From positions 66,413-105,401 of the forward strand of contig JAAYVL010000103.1 in the NCBI GenBank assembly GCA_012517205.1: a DNA stretch of 38,989 nt. Direction: 5' to 3'. Source of the stretch: Verrucomicrobiota bacterium (GTDB lineage: Bacteria > Verrucomicrobiota > Verrucomicrobiia > Limisphaerales > UBA8199). The translations under genes were made by a program, and so were the position numbers. Below, one piece after another: positions 16,072 through 25,229 of this stretch (positions within the stretch are counted from its first letter, which is position 1; every line of letters begins with the position of its first letter). The notes below the pieces were generated by a model. That model ran no database searches, was not told where the DNA came from, and worked only from the letters and a program-made list of their open reading frames with translations.

Positions 16072-17268
16072 ATGAGCGTGAACGATGTCCCACTGCTTCT
16101 GGCCGCCCTGCTTCCGGACCTGGGCGCGGGGATCATGACTTTGCTGGCCTATCTGGTGATCGGCCTGGCGCCCGCCGTCGGCATTGCTTACGCGATCTAC
16201 GTGCTCTTAACCCTGCCCCTGCGGCGCAATGAGCGGGCCCGGATGTTCCTGAACCTGCTGGAGCTGGGGATAAAGGAAGGGCAGGCGCCGGAGGCGGTGA
16301 TAGCCAGTGCGTCGGCCAGCCGCGATCGTTCCCTGGGGGTGCGCTTTCATTGGCTGGCGGCCCATATCGAACAGGGGCTGCGGCTCAGCGAGGCGCTGGA
16401 ACGGGTGCCGCGGTTGTTGCCCCCGCAGGTCTGCGCCATGCTGCGGATCGGCGAGCGCATTGGCGAGGTGCAAAAGGTTTTCCCCGCCTGCCGCTGGCTT
16501 CTGCGGGACAGTGTCTCCCAGGTGCGCGGTGCGCTTAATTATCTCCTGCTCGCGGTTTTTGCGATCACCCCGGGCCTGTTCATCATCCTTTTCTGGCTTA
16601 AAAAAGCTCTCCTGCCCCAGTTCATGGCCATCTATGCCAGCCTGGAGGAGGGGATGAGCCTGCCCGCGTTCACGCGCCTGATTTTTAACGACAGCCCGGC
16701 GCTGCTGGCGATTCAGCTCGGCGTGCTGGCCATTCTGTGGGGAGTGACGCTGGCTTACCTGGGCGGGCCGCGGCTGCACGGCTGGATTCATCGCCTGGCG
16801 CCCGGCCTGCAGGACGGGTTTTTGGCGCGGCTGCCGTGGCGAAATCACCGCCTCCGCCGCGATTTTTCGGCCATGCTGGCCCTGCTGCTTGACGCCGGGG
16901 CGCCGGAGGCGGAAGCCGTCCGCCTGGCGGCGGAGTCCACCGCCAACCAGACCTTCATCCGCCGCGGACAGCGGGTTTGCGCCCGGTTGCAGCAGGGGGT
17001 CAGCCTGCCCGAGGCTTTGCGCGCGATGGACAACACCCCGGAACTGCATTGGCGGCTGGCCCATGCGCTGCGGCGCGGGGCGGGTTTTGTCCGGGCGTTG
17101 GGCGGCTGGCACGAGGCGCTGGACGCGCGGGCGTTTCAGTGGGAGCAGGCGGCCGCCCAGGTTCTCACCACGGGCCTGGTCCTGGTCAGCGGCCTGGTGG
17201 TGGGCGGCTTCGCGATCGGCATCTTTCTGGTCATCGTCCAAATCATCAACACGGGTTGTTTATGGTAA
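16072..17268 (+). CDS. GspF/PilC-like membrane protein (second copy)
   Basis: A 398-residue membrane protein that looks like a diverged second F component. An N-terminal helix (about 24-48) precedes a first helical bundle at 57-150, including GIKEGQAPEAVI and EQGLRLSEALERVPRLLPP. Helices near 154-176 and 209-230 follow, then a second bundle at 263-360 (DFSAMLALLLDAGAPEAEAV, RLQQGVSLPEAL) and a last helix at 365-392. The start at 16072 is the first ATG after the previous stop. Its end overlaps the next gene. Having two F proteins side by side suggests a hetero-oligomeric platform or a specialised relative of the type II system. Confidence 0.75.
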   Translation: MSVNDVPLLLAALLPDLGAGIMTLLAYLVIGLAPAVGIAYAIYVLLTLPLRRNERARMFLNLLELGIKEGQAPEAVIASASASRDRSLGVRFHWLAAHIEQGLRLSEALERVPRLLPPQVCAMLRIGERIGEVQKVFPACRWLLRDSVSQVRGALNYLLLAVFAITPGLFIILFWLKKALLPQFMAIYASLEEGMSLPAFTRLIFNDSPALLAIQLGVLAILWGVTLAYLGGPRLHGWIHRLAPGLQDGFLARLPWRNHRLRRDFSAMLALLLDAGAPEAEAVRLAAESTANQTFIRRGQRVCARLQQGVSLPEALRAMDNTPELHWRLAHALRRGAGFVRALGGWHEALDARAFQWEQAAAQVLTTGLVLVSGLVVGGFAIGIFLVIVQIINTGCLW

Positions 17269-17663
17269 TCACCGCATCCCTGGTTCACGGGTTCCGCCCG
17301 CCCCGGCGTGGGCGGCAGCGCGGCGCGCTGATGACGGAGTTGCTCGTGGCGCTGGCGATCCTGATGGGGACGCTGCTGCCGCTGGCGTATGCGTTTGCCG
17401 CGGAACACCGGCTGGCCCGCGCCTGCTACCAGCGCGCCGTCGCCCTTGAAATCGTGGACGGCGAAATGGAAGTCCTGCTGGCCGGCGGCGGGCGCGCCTT
17501 CGGCCCCGGCACTTATGATTATCCGGTTCACGCCCGCGCCGCCACCAACCTGCCCGCGGGGCGCTTCATCCTGACCGTCCAGCCGGGGAAGCTGCGGCTG
17601 CAATGGCGGCCCGAGCCCAAAAAGCATGGCGGATCCGTCGTCCGGGAGGCCGTTTTCCCATGA
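17262..17663 (+). CDS. Type IV pilin-like pseudopilin (GspI/GspJ-like)
   Basis: A 133-residue protein with a class III signal. After a basic leader comes QRG, then ALMTELLVALAILMGTLLPL, so prepilin peptidase would cut after the Gly and leave Glu at position +5, the hallmark of pilins and pseudopilins. The rest is a short globular domain with no motif I recognise. It overlaps the end of the second F-like gene and shares an ATGA junction with the next pseudopilin gene. Assignment to a specific minor pseudopilin is uncertain. Confidence 0.7.
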   Translation: MVITASLVHGFRPPRRGRQRGALMTELLVALAILMGTLLPLAYAFAAEHRLARACYQRAVALEIVDGEMEVLLAGGGRAFGPGTYDYPVHARAATNLPAGRFILTVQPGKLRLQWRPEPKKHGGSVVREAVFP

Positions 17664-18190
17664 AAACCGGTTGCGCATGCCGATCCGGGGCCCGCCGCGC
17701 GGGCCGGGCCGCCTACCTGCTGATCGAGGCGCTGGTTTATATTGCCGTGCTGGGGGGCGTGCTCGGCGCCGGCTACCTCGCCCTGTATCGGGGCCTGGAC
17801 CGTTCGATTGCCCTGCGCCGCAACGCCGACGAAATCACCAGCGCTCTCCATGCCGGCGAACGCTGGCGCGCCGATGTGCGGTCGGCAACCGCCCCGCCGC
17901 GGCTGGAAACCACGGAGGACGGACAGTTTCTTTACCTGGAAAGGCCGGCGCGGAGCGTCGCCTACCGTTTCGCCACCAACGCCGTCTTTCGGCAGTCCGG
18001 CGGGGGCGGGTGGGTATGCCTGCTGCGCCATGTGGAGAGTTCCGTCATGGCCGCTGACCCGCGCGAGCGGGTGGTTGCCTGGCGCTGGGAACTGGAGCTG
18101 CGGCCGCGCCCGAGCGGCAGCGTCAAGCCGGGCCGCATCCGCCCGCTGTTCACCTTCCTTGCGGTTCCCGAAAAACCCGCCGCCCCATGA
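17660..18190 (+). CDS. Pseudopilin-like protein (GspJ-like)
   Basis: A 176-residue protein with a basic leader then AAYLLIEALVYIAVLGGVLG, a pilin-type helix with a conserved Glu; cleavage would fall after an Ala rather than the usual Gly. The following region (ALRRNADEITSALHAGERWRADVRSA) resembles minor pseudopilins of the J type, where a long helix leads to a beta-rich head. It is coupled to its neighbours by ATGA overlaps on both sides. Part of the same putative trans-envelope apparatus as the two F proteins. Confidence 0.65.
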   Translation: MKTGCACRSGARRAGRAAYLLIEALVYIAVLGGVLGAGYLALYRGLDRSIALRRNADEITSALHAGERWRADVRSATAPPRLETTEDGQFLYLERPARSVAYRFATNAVFRQSGGGGWVCLLRHVESSVMAADPRERVVAWRWELELRPRPSGSVKPGRIRPLFTFLAVPEKPAAP

Positions 18191-18606
18191 AGCTGCCTTC
18201 CGTCCATCGCATTCGTTCCAGCCGCCGCGAGTCCGGCGTGGCGGTGATCGTCATCCTGGCTCTCCTGGCCATCCTGATGATCTACGTGGCCGGCAATCTC
18301 CGCACGCTCGACCACCTCGAACGCGAGGTGCGGCTGCTGGAGCGGAAGCAAATCCTCCGCCTCCAGGCAACCGCCCGCCCCGCGTCTTCCGCCGTGGAAG
18401 CGCCCGGCGAGAGCCGGGGCCTCCGCCCCCCTTCCCCCGTTTCCGCAACGGCGGAGGGCGCGCCGCCGGCGGGAGAGGGGCGGGTTCGGGAAGACCACGA
18501 GCGGACGGGTTCGGAGAACTCCCTTCCCGCCGCCCCGCCGGCCGCCAATGACCCTCCCCAGGTGCGGGGAACCGCAGACCCATCAACCCCGGAATCCCCG
18601 CCATGA
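18187..18606 (+). CDS. Single-pass membrane protein, GspK-like N-terminus only
   Basis: This 139-residue protein begins with a basic segment and a helix, SGVAVIVILALLAILMIYVA, like the start of GspK-type pseudopilins, followed by a charged coiled-coil-like stretch (LDHLEREVRLLERKQILRL). The remaining 80 residues are Pro/Ala/Glu-rich low complexity. True GspK proteins are about 300 residues with a folded head, missing here, so it is either a degenerate K or a distinct tether. Both ends overlap neighbouring genes by 4 bp. Confidence 0.55.
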   Translation: MKLPSVHRIRSSRRESGVAVIVILALLAILMIYVAGNLRTLDHLEREVRLLERKQILRLQATARPASSAVEAPGESRGLRPPSPVSATAEGAPPAGEGRVREDHERTGSENSLPAAPPAANDPPQVRGTADPSTPESPP

Positions 18607-19001
18607 ACGCGCTCTCTCATGACAATCGAGATGGGAAAGCCTCCGGGCGCCGGGGATGGCTGTTCCGGCGGTTGGTGAATCCGGCCCGCCCGAAGGCGCG
18701 CCAACCACTCACGGGACCCGCGCTTCGCATCTGGCTGATGCGGCGGTCGTTGGCCACGTTTGTCTGGGGGATATTCAGCCTCCTGCCGGTGATTGGCTTT
18801 TCCCTTGGCCTGGGCGTGCTCGCTTACTGGGTTTGCATGCGGCCTTATCGCACCCGGGAATGGAATCCGGCGGTGGTTTATTTGCGATGGGGAATCGGCC
18901 TGGCCCTGCTTGGCGTGACTGGCTCGGCGCTGATCCTGTATTACTGGGCCAGACTGGTTTTCCTGTCGGGGCAGTACTCCATCTACAACAACCTGTATTG
19001 A
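18603..19001 (+). CDS. Small membrane protein of unknown function
   Basis: A 132-residue protein with a basic cytoplasmic N-terminus of about 45 residues and hydrophobic stretches at about 50-77 and 95-121, probably two or three membrane helices. Tyr and Trp are frequent near the membrane borders (YYWARLVF, YSIYNNLY). I do not recognise the family. It overlaps the GspK-like gene by 4 bp and is the last gene of that operon, which suggests a role in the same apparatus. It converges with hrpB. Confidence 0.55.
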   Translation: MNALSHDNRDGKASGRRGWLFRRLVNPARPKARQPLTGPALRIWLMRRSLATFVWGIFSLLPVIGFSLGLGVLAYWVCMRPYRTREWNPAVVYLRWGIGLALLGVTGSALILYYWARLVFLSGQYSIYNNLY

Positions 19002-19069
19002 TCCGCTTTTCGCAGGCGATGCCGGGGCGGGGGTGACCGCGGCCGGCCCGGCCATCGGAAGCCGGGCGC

Positions 19070-21634
19070 TCAACGCCATTCGTGCCGGGGGTATTTGCGT
19101 TGGAGTTCTTGTTTTATCCGGGGGTAGTGCTCCCGCCAGAAGCCGGCGAGGTCCTGCGTGATTTGCACCGGGCGCTGGCTGGGGGCCAGGATGTGAACCA
19201 GCACGGGCACGCGCCCCATTGCGATGCGGGGTGTGGCGTTGACCCCGTATAACTGCTGGATGCGCAGGGCAATGTGGGGCGGGTTGGCGGCGTCGTAGAT
19301 GACTTTCGGCGCGCGGCCATTGGCCAGGGTGAGCCGTTCCGGGGCGTGTTTCGACAGCAGGGCCTGCTGGGCGGCGCTGAGCCAGCCCTGCACGAGCTTC
19401 CGGACGGGCTTGTTTTTGAGTTCCCGGCCGCTGAAAGAGCCGTGGCAGATTTGCTCGACGAGGTGGCGGCGTTCGGCTTCGCCGAGGGGCGGCAGGGCGA
19501 GTTCCGGGCACCATTGGGCCAGCCGGTTGAGCCGGAGCACCCATTGTTCGACCGCCTCGTCCCAGTCATGGAGTTCCAGCCGGCCCGCCAGCACTTCGTC
19601 GGCCAGCAACCGGGCGGCGGCCTCGGCCGGGGGCGGCTCGACCCGGCGCGCGCCGATGGACAGGCCGCGAAAGTGGAGTTGTTCCTCGGCATAGACGCGC
19701 TTCGCGGCCGGGTCATAAAAGACGCGCAGCGCCGGGGCGAGGGCGTCGGGGAAGAGTTCCCGCAGCCAGTCCTCCTCGATCGCCGTGGCCAGGCTGAGCC
19801 GCGTTTGCACGCTCTGGTCCGGGCCTTCCACCTCGCGGACTTCCGCCGCCACGAGCAGCGGGCTTTGCCGGACCACGCTGTCCCGGGCCAGTTGGCCGCG
19901 GCGGCCATGCACCAATTCGCAGCGGAGCGTGCCGCCATCCAGGCGGCGGGCCACGCGGTCGCTGAACCCGAGCAGAAGGCACTTTTGCAGGGCGGCGTCC
20001 GCCACGGGGCGCGGGGCGGCGTCGAGGCCCTCGCGCCGGGCGAGGTCCAGGAACTGCTCGAAGAGCGGGCCGATTTGCCGGGCCGCGGCGGCGTGGACGC
20101 CCAGGCGGCGGCAGGTTTCGGGGTGGAAATCCCGGGCGGAGACGTGCTGCCAGACGCTCCGGAGCAGCCAGAAATCGCTGCCGGCGCTGACGCCCGGCAG
20201 TTCCTCGCGGCGGCGCGCGATCTCGGCGTCCGCGTGGCGCAAAAGCAGGTCGCGGCCCTGGGTCAGGGCGGCCAGCAGGCAGGCCTGGTGGACGCAGCCA
20301 TATTGCTGCGCCGCCAGCAACATGCGGGCGTAGCGCGGGTGCAGCGGGAAGGCGAGCATCTTTCGGCCCAGGGGCGTGAGACGGGCGGGGGCGCCGGGTT
20401 GGCGCGGGCCGGGGGCCGCCGCGAGCGCGCCCAGGTCGGTGAGCAATTCCTCGGCGTGGGCCAGGGCTTGTTCCTCGGGCGGCTCGAACCAGCGGAAGGC
20501 GCGCAGGTCTTCGACGCCGGCGGCTTTCAGGGTCAGGACGACTTCGGCCAGGTCCAGGCGCTTGACTTCGGGCAGTTCCCGCGCCGGGCGGTGCGCATGT
20601 TCCGCCCGCGACCATAAACGCAGGCAAAGGCCGGGCGCGGTGCGTCCGGCGCGGCCCGCGCGCTGGTCCGCGGCGGCGTGGCTGATCTTCTCGATCAGCA
20701 GGGTGTTGAGGCCGCGGTACGGATCATAGCGGGGCAGGCGCGCCAGCCCGCTGTCAATCACGCAGCGGATGCCGTCAATGGTCAGGGATGTTTCCGCCAC
20801 ATTGGTGGCCACGACGACTTTGCGCTGGTCGTAGCGCGCCATGGCGGCGTCCTGCTCGCGCGGCGGCAATTCGCCGTGCAGGGGCAGCAGCCGGAAGCCC
20901 CGCGCCTCGGCGCGGCGCCGGAGCGCCTCGAGGGTTTGGCTGATTTCGAAGCCGCCCGGCATGAAAATCAAGACGTCGCCCTCCCCGCCGCCGCGGACGA
21001 AGCCGGCAAAGGCTTCCGCGGCCTGCTCCCAAACGGGGCGCGGATCGAGGTAGGCGGGCGCGGCGGCGAACTCGATGTCCACCGGGTAGGCGCGCCCTTG
21101 CGATTCGATGACCCGGCAAGGCTTGAGGTAGTGTTCGAGGGGCGCGGTTTCGAGGGTGGCGGACATGACGAGGATTTTCAGGTCCGGCCGCCCGGTTTCC
21201 TGCAGGGCCAGGGCGCGGGCCAGCGTGATGTCGCCATAAAGATGGCGCTCGTGAAACTCGTCGAAGATGAGCGCCGCCACGCCGCGCAGTTGGGGGTCGC
21301 GAATCATCTGCCGCAGCAGCAGGCCCTCGGTGACGAAGCGGATGCGGGTGCGGGCGCTGGTGACATTTTCGAAGCGGATCTGGTAGCCAACCTCGCCGCC
21401 CAGGCGGGTCCGCCGCTCCCCGGCGACCCGCGCCGCCAGCAGCCGCGCCGCCAGCCGCCGCGGTTGCAGGATGACCACCTGGCCCTCCCCCAGGACGCCC
21501 CGCTCCAGGAGCATCTGGGGGACCTGGGTGGATTTGCCCGAGCCGGTGGGCGCGGACACGATCAGGCGTCCCGCGGCCTGCAAGCCGGTCAGGAGCGGTT
21601 GTTCGAGTTCGTAGATTGGCAGCCGTTCAGCCAT
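19070..21634 (-). CDS. hrpB: ATP-dependent helicase HrpB
   Basis: An 854-residue DExH-box helicase. Walker A is APTGSGKST at about residues 28-36, motif II is DEFHER, motif III SATLE, and motif VI lies in [12 protein letters not shown]. The C-terminal HrpB-specific domain is present, including [13 protein letters not shown] and [20 protein letters not shown], ending YPRHEWR. I chose ATG 21634 because it places the N-terminus as in E. coli HrpB; a GTG at 21643 would add three residues. Its cellular role is poorly defined in general. The gene is divergent from ispF. Confidence 0.93.
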   Translation of the reverse strand: MAERLPIYELEQPLLTGLQAAGRLIVSAPTGSGKSTQVPQMLLERGVLGEGQVVILQPRRLAARLLAARVAGERRTRLGGEVGYQIRFENVTSARTRIRFVTEGLLLRQMIRDPQLRGVAALIFDEFHERHLYGDITLARALALQETGRPDLKILVMSATLETAPLEHYLKPCRVIESQGRAYPVDIEFAAAPAYLDPRPVWEQAAEAFAGFVRGGGEGDVLIFMPGGFEISQTLEALRRRAEARGFRLLPLHGELPPREQDAAMARYDQRKVVVATNVAETSLTIDGIRCVIDSGLARLPRYDPYRGLNTLLIEKISHAAADQRAGRAGRTAPGLCLRLWSRAEHAHRPARELPEVKRLDLAEVVLTLKAAGVEDLRAFRWFEPPEEQALAHAEELLTDLGALAAAPGPRQPGAPARLTPLGRKMLAFPLHPRYARMLLAAQQYGCVHQACLLAALTQGRDLLLRHADAEIARRREELPGVSAGSDFWLLRSVWQHVSARDFHPETCRRLGVHAAAARQIGPLFEQFLDLARREGLDAAPRPVADAALQKCLLLGFSDRVARRLDGGTLRCELVHGRRGQLARDSVVRQSPLLVAAEVREVEGPDQSVQTRLSLATAIEEDWLRELFPDALAPALRVFYDPAAKRVYAEEQLHFRGLSIGARRVEPPPAEAAARLLADEVLAGRLELHDWDEAVEQWVLRLNRLAQWCPELALPPLGEAERRHLVEQICHGSFSGRELKNKPVRKLVQGWLSAAQQALLSKHAPERLTLANGRAPKVIYDAANPPHIALRIQQLYGVNATPRIAMGRVPVLVHILAPSQRPVQITQDLAGFWREHYPRIKQELQRKYPRHEWR

Positions 21635-21698
21635 GGGTGCCACAGGCTACACGGCCCGCGCCGGTTTTGGAAGCAGGGGAACCGGGGCGATAAATGCC

Positions 21699-21727
21699 TT
21701 GGCCCGGCCGGGGGGGCGTGCTAGGGT
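21699..21727 (+). promoter_or_regulatory. Candidate promoter of ispF
   Basis: TTGGCC (21699-21704) and TAGGGT (21722-21727) are 17 bp apart. The -10 ends only seven bases before the ispF ATG, so the mRNA would be leaderless or nearly so. Consistent with the lack of a Shine-Dalgarno site there. Weak sequence match. Confidence 0.3.
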
Positions 21728-21734
21728 ATCGGGC

Positions 21735-22211
21735 ATGGTTCATGTTGGCATCGGCTATGATGTGCATGCCCTGGTCGAGGGACGGAAACTCATACTGGGC
21801 GGGGTGGAAATCCCCCATCCCAAGGGTCTGGAGGGCCATTCCGATGCCGATGCCCTGATGCACGCGATTTGCGATGCCGTGCTCGGCGCGCTGGGGGAGG
21901 CGGATATCGGCCATTTGTTCCCCAATACCGACCCGCGCTGGAAGGGCGCGCCCAGCCGGCTTTTCCTGAATGAAGCGGTGCGCCTGGTCGGGTTTCGCAA
22001 CGGGAAGATTGTCAATGTGGACGCCACGGTGATCGCCCAGGCCCCCCGGTTGCTGCCGCACATCCGCGAAATGAAGGCCAATATCGCCGCCGCGCTCGAG
22101 CTGAACATTCAGCAAGTGGGCGTCAAGGCGACCACCAATGAGCACCTCGGCTTTCTGGGGCGGGAGGAGGGCATTGCGGCCATGGCCGTGGCCAGCGTGG
22201 ATTTGCCATGA
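21735..22211 (+). CDS. ispF: 2-C-methyl-D-erythritol 2,4-cyclodiphosphate synthase
   Basis: The 158-residue enzyme forms the cyclic diphosphate in the MEP pathway of isoprenoid synthesis. Zinc ligands are in GIGYDVHAL (Asp and His) and the conserved [12 protein letters not shown]. Also visible are [15 protein letters not shown] and the C-terminal [19 protein letters not shown]. Length is normal. It is not beside ispD here. The start at 21735 gives the standard N-terminus; the frame is open further upstream but without homology. Confidence 0.96.
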   Translation: MVHVGIGYDVHALVEGRKLILGGVEIPHPKGLEGHSDADALMHAICDAVLGALGEADIGHLFPNTDPRWKGAPSRLFLNEAVRLVGFRNGKIVNVDATVIAQAPRLLPHIREMKANIAAALELNIQQVGVKATTNEHLGFLGREEGIAAMAVASVDLP

Positions 22212-22267
22212 ACCCGCCGCTCCCGCCGGCGGCGCGGCCGCCCGTTGGCTCCGCCTGATTCCCCGCC

Positions 22268-22540
22268 ATGGCCAAGGCCGAGATCAGTTGGAAGCGCACC
22301 ACGGCGGAGGGGATTCGCCTGCAGGTGTATGCCCGGCATGTGGGCCGCGAATGGCGCTTCTTCGCGCGGGAACGCCGGTATGAGCTGTGGCAGGCGCTTC
22401 CCGAGCCGCCGCTGGAGGATTGGCTGGCCCTGCTGGATTCGGTCCAGCGGCGCATCCAGCGCCGCCTGCTCCGGCCCGAGGAGGAGGCGCGGGTGAAGCA
22501 GTCCATCCGGGAACGATTTCCCGAGGCCGCCCTCGAATGA
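22268..22540 (+). CDS. Small basic protein of unknown function
   Basis: A 90-residue protein with about 18 Arg and 14 Glu residues, four Trp, no signal peptide and no membrane segment. The first half (ISWKRTTAEGIRLQVYARHV) looks like beta strands; the second half is helical and highly charged (RRIQRRLLRPEEEARVKQSI). I do not recognise it. It lies between ispF and the amidotransferase gene on the same strand. The regular codon use and protein-like composition argue that it is real. Confidence 0.55.
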   Translation: MAKAEISWKRTTAEGIRLQVYARHVGREWRFFARERRYELWQALPEPPLEDWLALLDSVQRRIQRRLLRPEEEARVKQSIRERFPEAALE

Positions 22541-22612
22541 CGACGGCAGCCCGGGAGCGCGGTTTATGTTTTTGCCTGACGCCCCGGCCCGTTCCGGCCA
22601 GAATCATTGCCT

Positions 22613-23389
22613 ATGACTAGACCGCCGCTGATTTTTATTTCGCCGAGCGTGGAGAAGAAGGGAGACGAGTTCGGGGACCTTTCGGTCAGCCTGTCGGAGA
22701 CCTATCAACAGGCCCTGACCGACGCCGGGGGGCTGCCGCTGGCCCTGCCCGCGCTGCCCTCGCGGGAGTGGATCGCCGCCAGCGTGCGGTGTTGCGACGG
22801 GGTCCTGCTGACGGGCGGCGACGATGTGGACCCGCGCATTTATGGCCGGAAACTGCCGCCCGGCCTGCAGCGCACCGTGACCCTCACCCCCGATGGCGGG
22901 GCGCGCGACTGGCGTGAATTGGTGTTGATTGACGAGGTCTTCCGCCAGCGCAAGCCGTTGCTGGCGATTTGCCGGGGCCTGCAAATCCTCAACGTGGCCC
23001 TGGGCGGCACGCTGCTGGCGGATATTGCGAGCCAGCGGCCCGGGGCGATCAACCATCGCCGCCTCGACCAGCGCAGCGAGATTGTTCACGAAGTGCTATT
23101 GACACCGGAATCCCTGTTATCCAAGATAACCGGTGGGCACAGTCTAGGCGTGAACAGCACTCATCACCAGGCGGTGGCGCGGGTGGCCGGACCTTTGCGG
23201 GTCGCTGCCACCAGCCGCGACGGGATCATCGAGGGGCTGGAGTTGAAGCCCGGCGCCGCCCGGATGCTGCCGTTTCTGTTGGGCGTGCAGTTTCATCCGG
23301 AACGGCTGGTGAAGCGCCACCGCGAACACCGGGCGATCTTTGCGGCGTTTGTGCAAGCCTGCGCCCGGAACGGCAAATTTGATTTATGA
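22613..23389 (+). CDS. Class I glutamine amidotransferase-like hydrolase (gamma-glutamyl-GABA hydrolase family)
   Basis: A 258-residue member of the PuuD/peptidase C26 type. The nucleophile Cys is in PLLAICRGLQILNVALGGTL, the oxyanion region in GVLLTGGDDVDP, and the catalytic His and Glu in VQFHPERL. Such enzymes cleave gamma-glutamyl bonds, for example gamma-glutamyl-GABA in putrescine breakdown. No other putrescine genes are in the window. The ATG at 22613 is used; an in-frame TTG six bases upstream is less likely. The stop overlaps the start of the sigma-54 activator gene by 4 bp, so the two are probably made together. Confidence 0.85.
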   Translation: MTRPPLIFISPSVEKKGDEFGDLSVSLSETYQQALTDAGGLPLALPALPSREWIAASVRCCDGVLLTGGDDVDPRIYGRKLPPGLQRTVTLTPDGGARDWRELVLIDEVFRQRKPLLAICRGLQILNVALGGTLLADIASQRPGAINHRRLDQRSEIVHEVLLTPESLLSKITGGHSLGVNSTHHQAVARVAGPLRVAATSRDGIIEGLELKPGAARMLPFLLGVQFHPERLVKRHREHRAIFAAFVQACARNGKFDL

Positions 23390-24750
23390 AGGGCAAAATA
23401 CTGATCGTAGATGACGATGCGGGCTACCGCGAGCTGCTGAAGGGCTTTCTGGAGGGCGACTATGAGTTGTCCGAAGCCGAAAGCGGCGCGACGCTCAAGA
23501 AGGCCATGGAGCAGGGCCAGCCGGATATCGTGCTGCTGGACGTGGAGCTCAAGGACGCCAACGGCCTGGAGATGCTGCCCTCCCTCAAGAAACGCTGGCC
23601 TGAAACCGAGGTTATCGTGCTGACCGGCATGCCCCGCAGCGACACGGAAGCCGTTGCCTGGGCGGTCGCGGCGACCAAGCGGGGCGCCTTTAATTTCCTG
23701 CGCAAGACGGAGCAGTTCGATGGCGGGAAACTGCTGACCGATGTTTCCAATGCCCTGGAGGCCCGCCGCCAGACCGAGGAAACCAGCATGCTGCGGCGCG
23801 CGCTGGAGACCATGAGCGGCAGCGCCTCGCCCATTTTCCACAGCGCCGCCATGCGCGAGGTCGTCCGCACGGTCGAGCGCATCGCGCCCAGCGACGTGGC
23901 CGTGCTCATCACCGGCGAGAGCGGGTCCGGCAAGGAAGTCATCGCCGATCTCATCCACACCTTCAGCCCGCGCAGCAAGGGCCGGATCATCAAGATTAAT
24001 TGCGCCGCGCTGCCGCGGGAGCTGATCGAAAGCGAGCTGTTCGGGTCCGTCAAAGGCGCCTACACCGGCGCGCATACCGACCGCGAGGGGCTGTTTCGGC
24101 TGGCGGAGGGCGGCACCCTGTTGCTGGACGAAATCTCCGAGATGCCCATTGACACCCAAAGCAAGCTGCTGCGGGTCTTGCAGGACCAGGAGGTGCGCCC
24201 CGTGGGCGGCAAAACGGCCTACAAGACCAACTGCCGGCTGGTTGCGGCCACGAACCGCGATCCGCGCGAGGCGATCAACGACGGCAAACTGCGCGAGGAC
24301 CTGTTTTATCGCATCAGCGCCATTTCCGTTCATCTCCCGCCGCTGCGTGAACGGCGCGAGGACATCATGCCGCTGGCCAATGCGTTTTTGAAACGCTTTG
24401 CGGCCCAGGCCAACCGGGTCATCAAAGGCTTTACGGCCAGCGCGATCGAGCGGCTCACCGCGTTCGACTGGCCGGGCAATGTGCGGCAGTTGCAAAACGA
24501 GGTGCAACGCGCGGTGCTCCTGTCCGAAGGCAACGAGGTGGACGCGGCCGATTTGTCCATCAGCACGGCCCGGCCCGGCGCGGGGGACTCGTCGGACACC
24601 AATTTCACGCTGCTGGAGGGAGTCGAGCGCAACGCCATCATCCAGATGCTCAAGGAAACGAACGGCAACAAACTGGAGACCGCCAAGCGCCTGGGCATCG
24701 GCCGCCAGACCCTCTACAACAAAATCAAAGCCTACGGGATTGATGTCTGA
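23386..24750 (+). CDS. NtrC-family sigma-54-dependent response regulator
   Basis: A 454-residue three-domain activator. The receiver (1-125) has the acidic pair D9/D10, phospho-acceptor D52 (VLLDVEL), T80 and K107. The AAA+ domain has Walker A GESGSGKE (177-184), the sigma-54-contact loop as GAYTGA (224-229, Phe to Tyr variant), Walker B LLLDE (245-249) and LREDLFYR. The Fis-type DNA-binding helices span about 425-451 (ETAKRLGIGRQTLYNKIKAY). The receiver has an extended segment between T80 and K107. No sensor kinase is adjacent. It overlaps the amidotransferase gene by 4 bp and the next receiver gene by 1 bp. Confidence 0.93.
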   Translation: MKGKILIVDDDAGYRELLKGFLEGDYELSEAESGATLKKAMEQGQPDIVLLDVELKDANGLEMLPSLKKRWPETEVIVLTGMPRSDTEAVAWAVAATKRGAFNFLRKTEQFDGGKLLTDVSNALEARRQTEETSMLRRALETMSGSASPIFHSAAMREVVRTVERIAPSDVAVLITGESGSGKEVIADLIHTFSPRSKGRIIKINCAALPRELIESELFGSVKGAYTGAHTDREGLFRLAEGGTLLLDEISEMPIDTQSKLLRVLQDQEVRPVGGKTAYKTNCRLVAATNRDPREAINDGKLREDLFYRISAISVHLPPLRERREDIMPLANAFLKRFAAQANRVIKGFTASAIERLTAFDWPGNVRQLQNEVQRAVLLSEGNEVDAADLSISTARPGAGDSSDTNFTLLEGVERNAIIQMLKETNGNKLETAKRLGIGRQTLYNKIKAYGIDV

Positions 24751-25205
24751 TGGCCTCCTCCGCCGCTGCTTCTTCGGGACAGGCGGCCAAGGGGCGAATC
24801 CTCATCGTTGATGATGAGGAGGGCATCCGCGAATTGTTGAAGGCACTGCTGCTGGACCGTTACCTCGTTTCCGAGGCTGATTCCGGCGCCACCCTGCGCC
24901 AGGCTTTCGCCTGCGACCGGCCGGATGTAGTGCTCCTGGACCTGAAACTGCCCGACGCCAATGGCCTGGCCCTGCTGCCGGTCATCAAGCAGCAATGGCC
25001 GGCGACCGAGGTCATCATCCTGACCGGGCAGCCGGACGAGCACGGGGTTCCGTCATGGGCCACGGAGGCGGCCCGGGGCGGGGCGTTCAGCCTGGTCTCG
25101 AAATCGGCGGAGTTTGATTGCCAGAAACTGCTGGACGGCATCAGCCTGGCGATGCTGCGCAGCCTGCAAGCCCGGGGAGAGCGCGCGCCTCCTCCCGGAG
25201 CCTGA
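24750..25205 (+). CDS. Stand-alone receiver-domain protein
   Basis: A 151-residue single-domain response regulator. The acidic pair is at D21/D22, the phospho-acceptor at D64 (VLLDLKL), with T92 and K118 in place. It has an Ala/Ser-rich start and an Ala/Pro-rich end, with no output domain. Its receiver closely resembles that of the preceding NtrC-family protein (shared GRELLK-, SEA-SGATL-, DANGL-LLP- and P-TEVI-LTG-type segments), so it probably arose by tandem duplication. Its ATG shares a base with the preceding stop. It may act as a phosphate sink or competitor for the same kinase. Confidence 0.88.
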   Translation: MASSAAASSGQAAKGRILIVDDEEGIRELLKALLLDRYLVSEADSGATLRQAFACDRPDVVLLDLKLPDANGLALLPVIKQQWPATEVIILTGQPDEHGVPSWATEAARGGAFSLVSKSAEFDCQKLLDGISLAMLRSLQARGERAPPPGA

Positions 25206-25229
25206 CCGCCGGGCCAAAACGCCAAAACG

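Noticed and set aside
19274-20617. A 447-codon plus-strand frame opposite hrpB
   Set aside because: Antisense shadow of the helicase gene with low-complexity composition.
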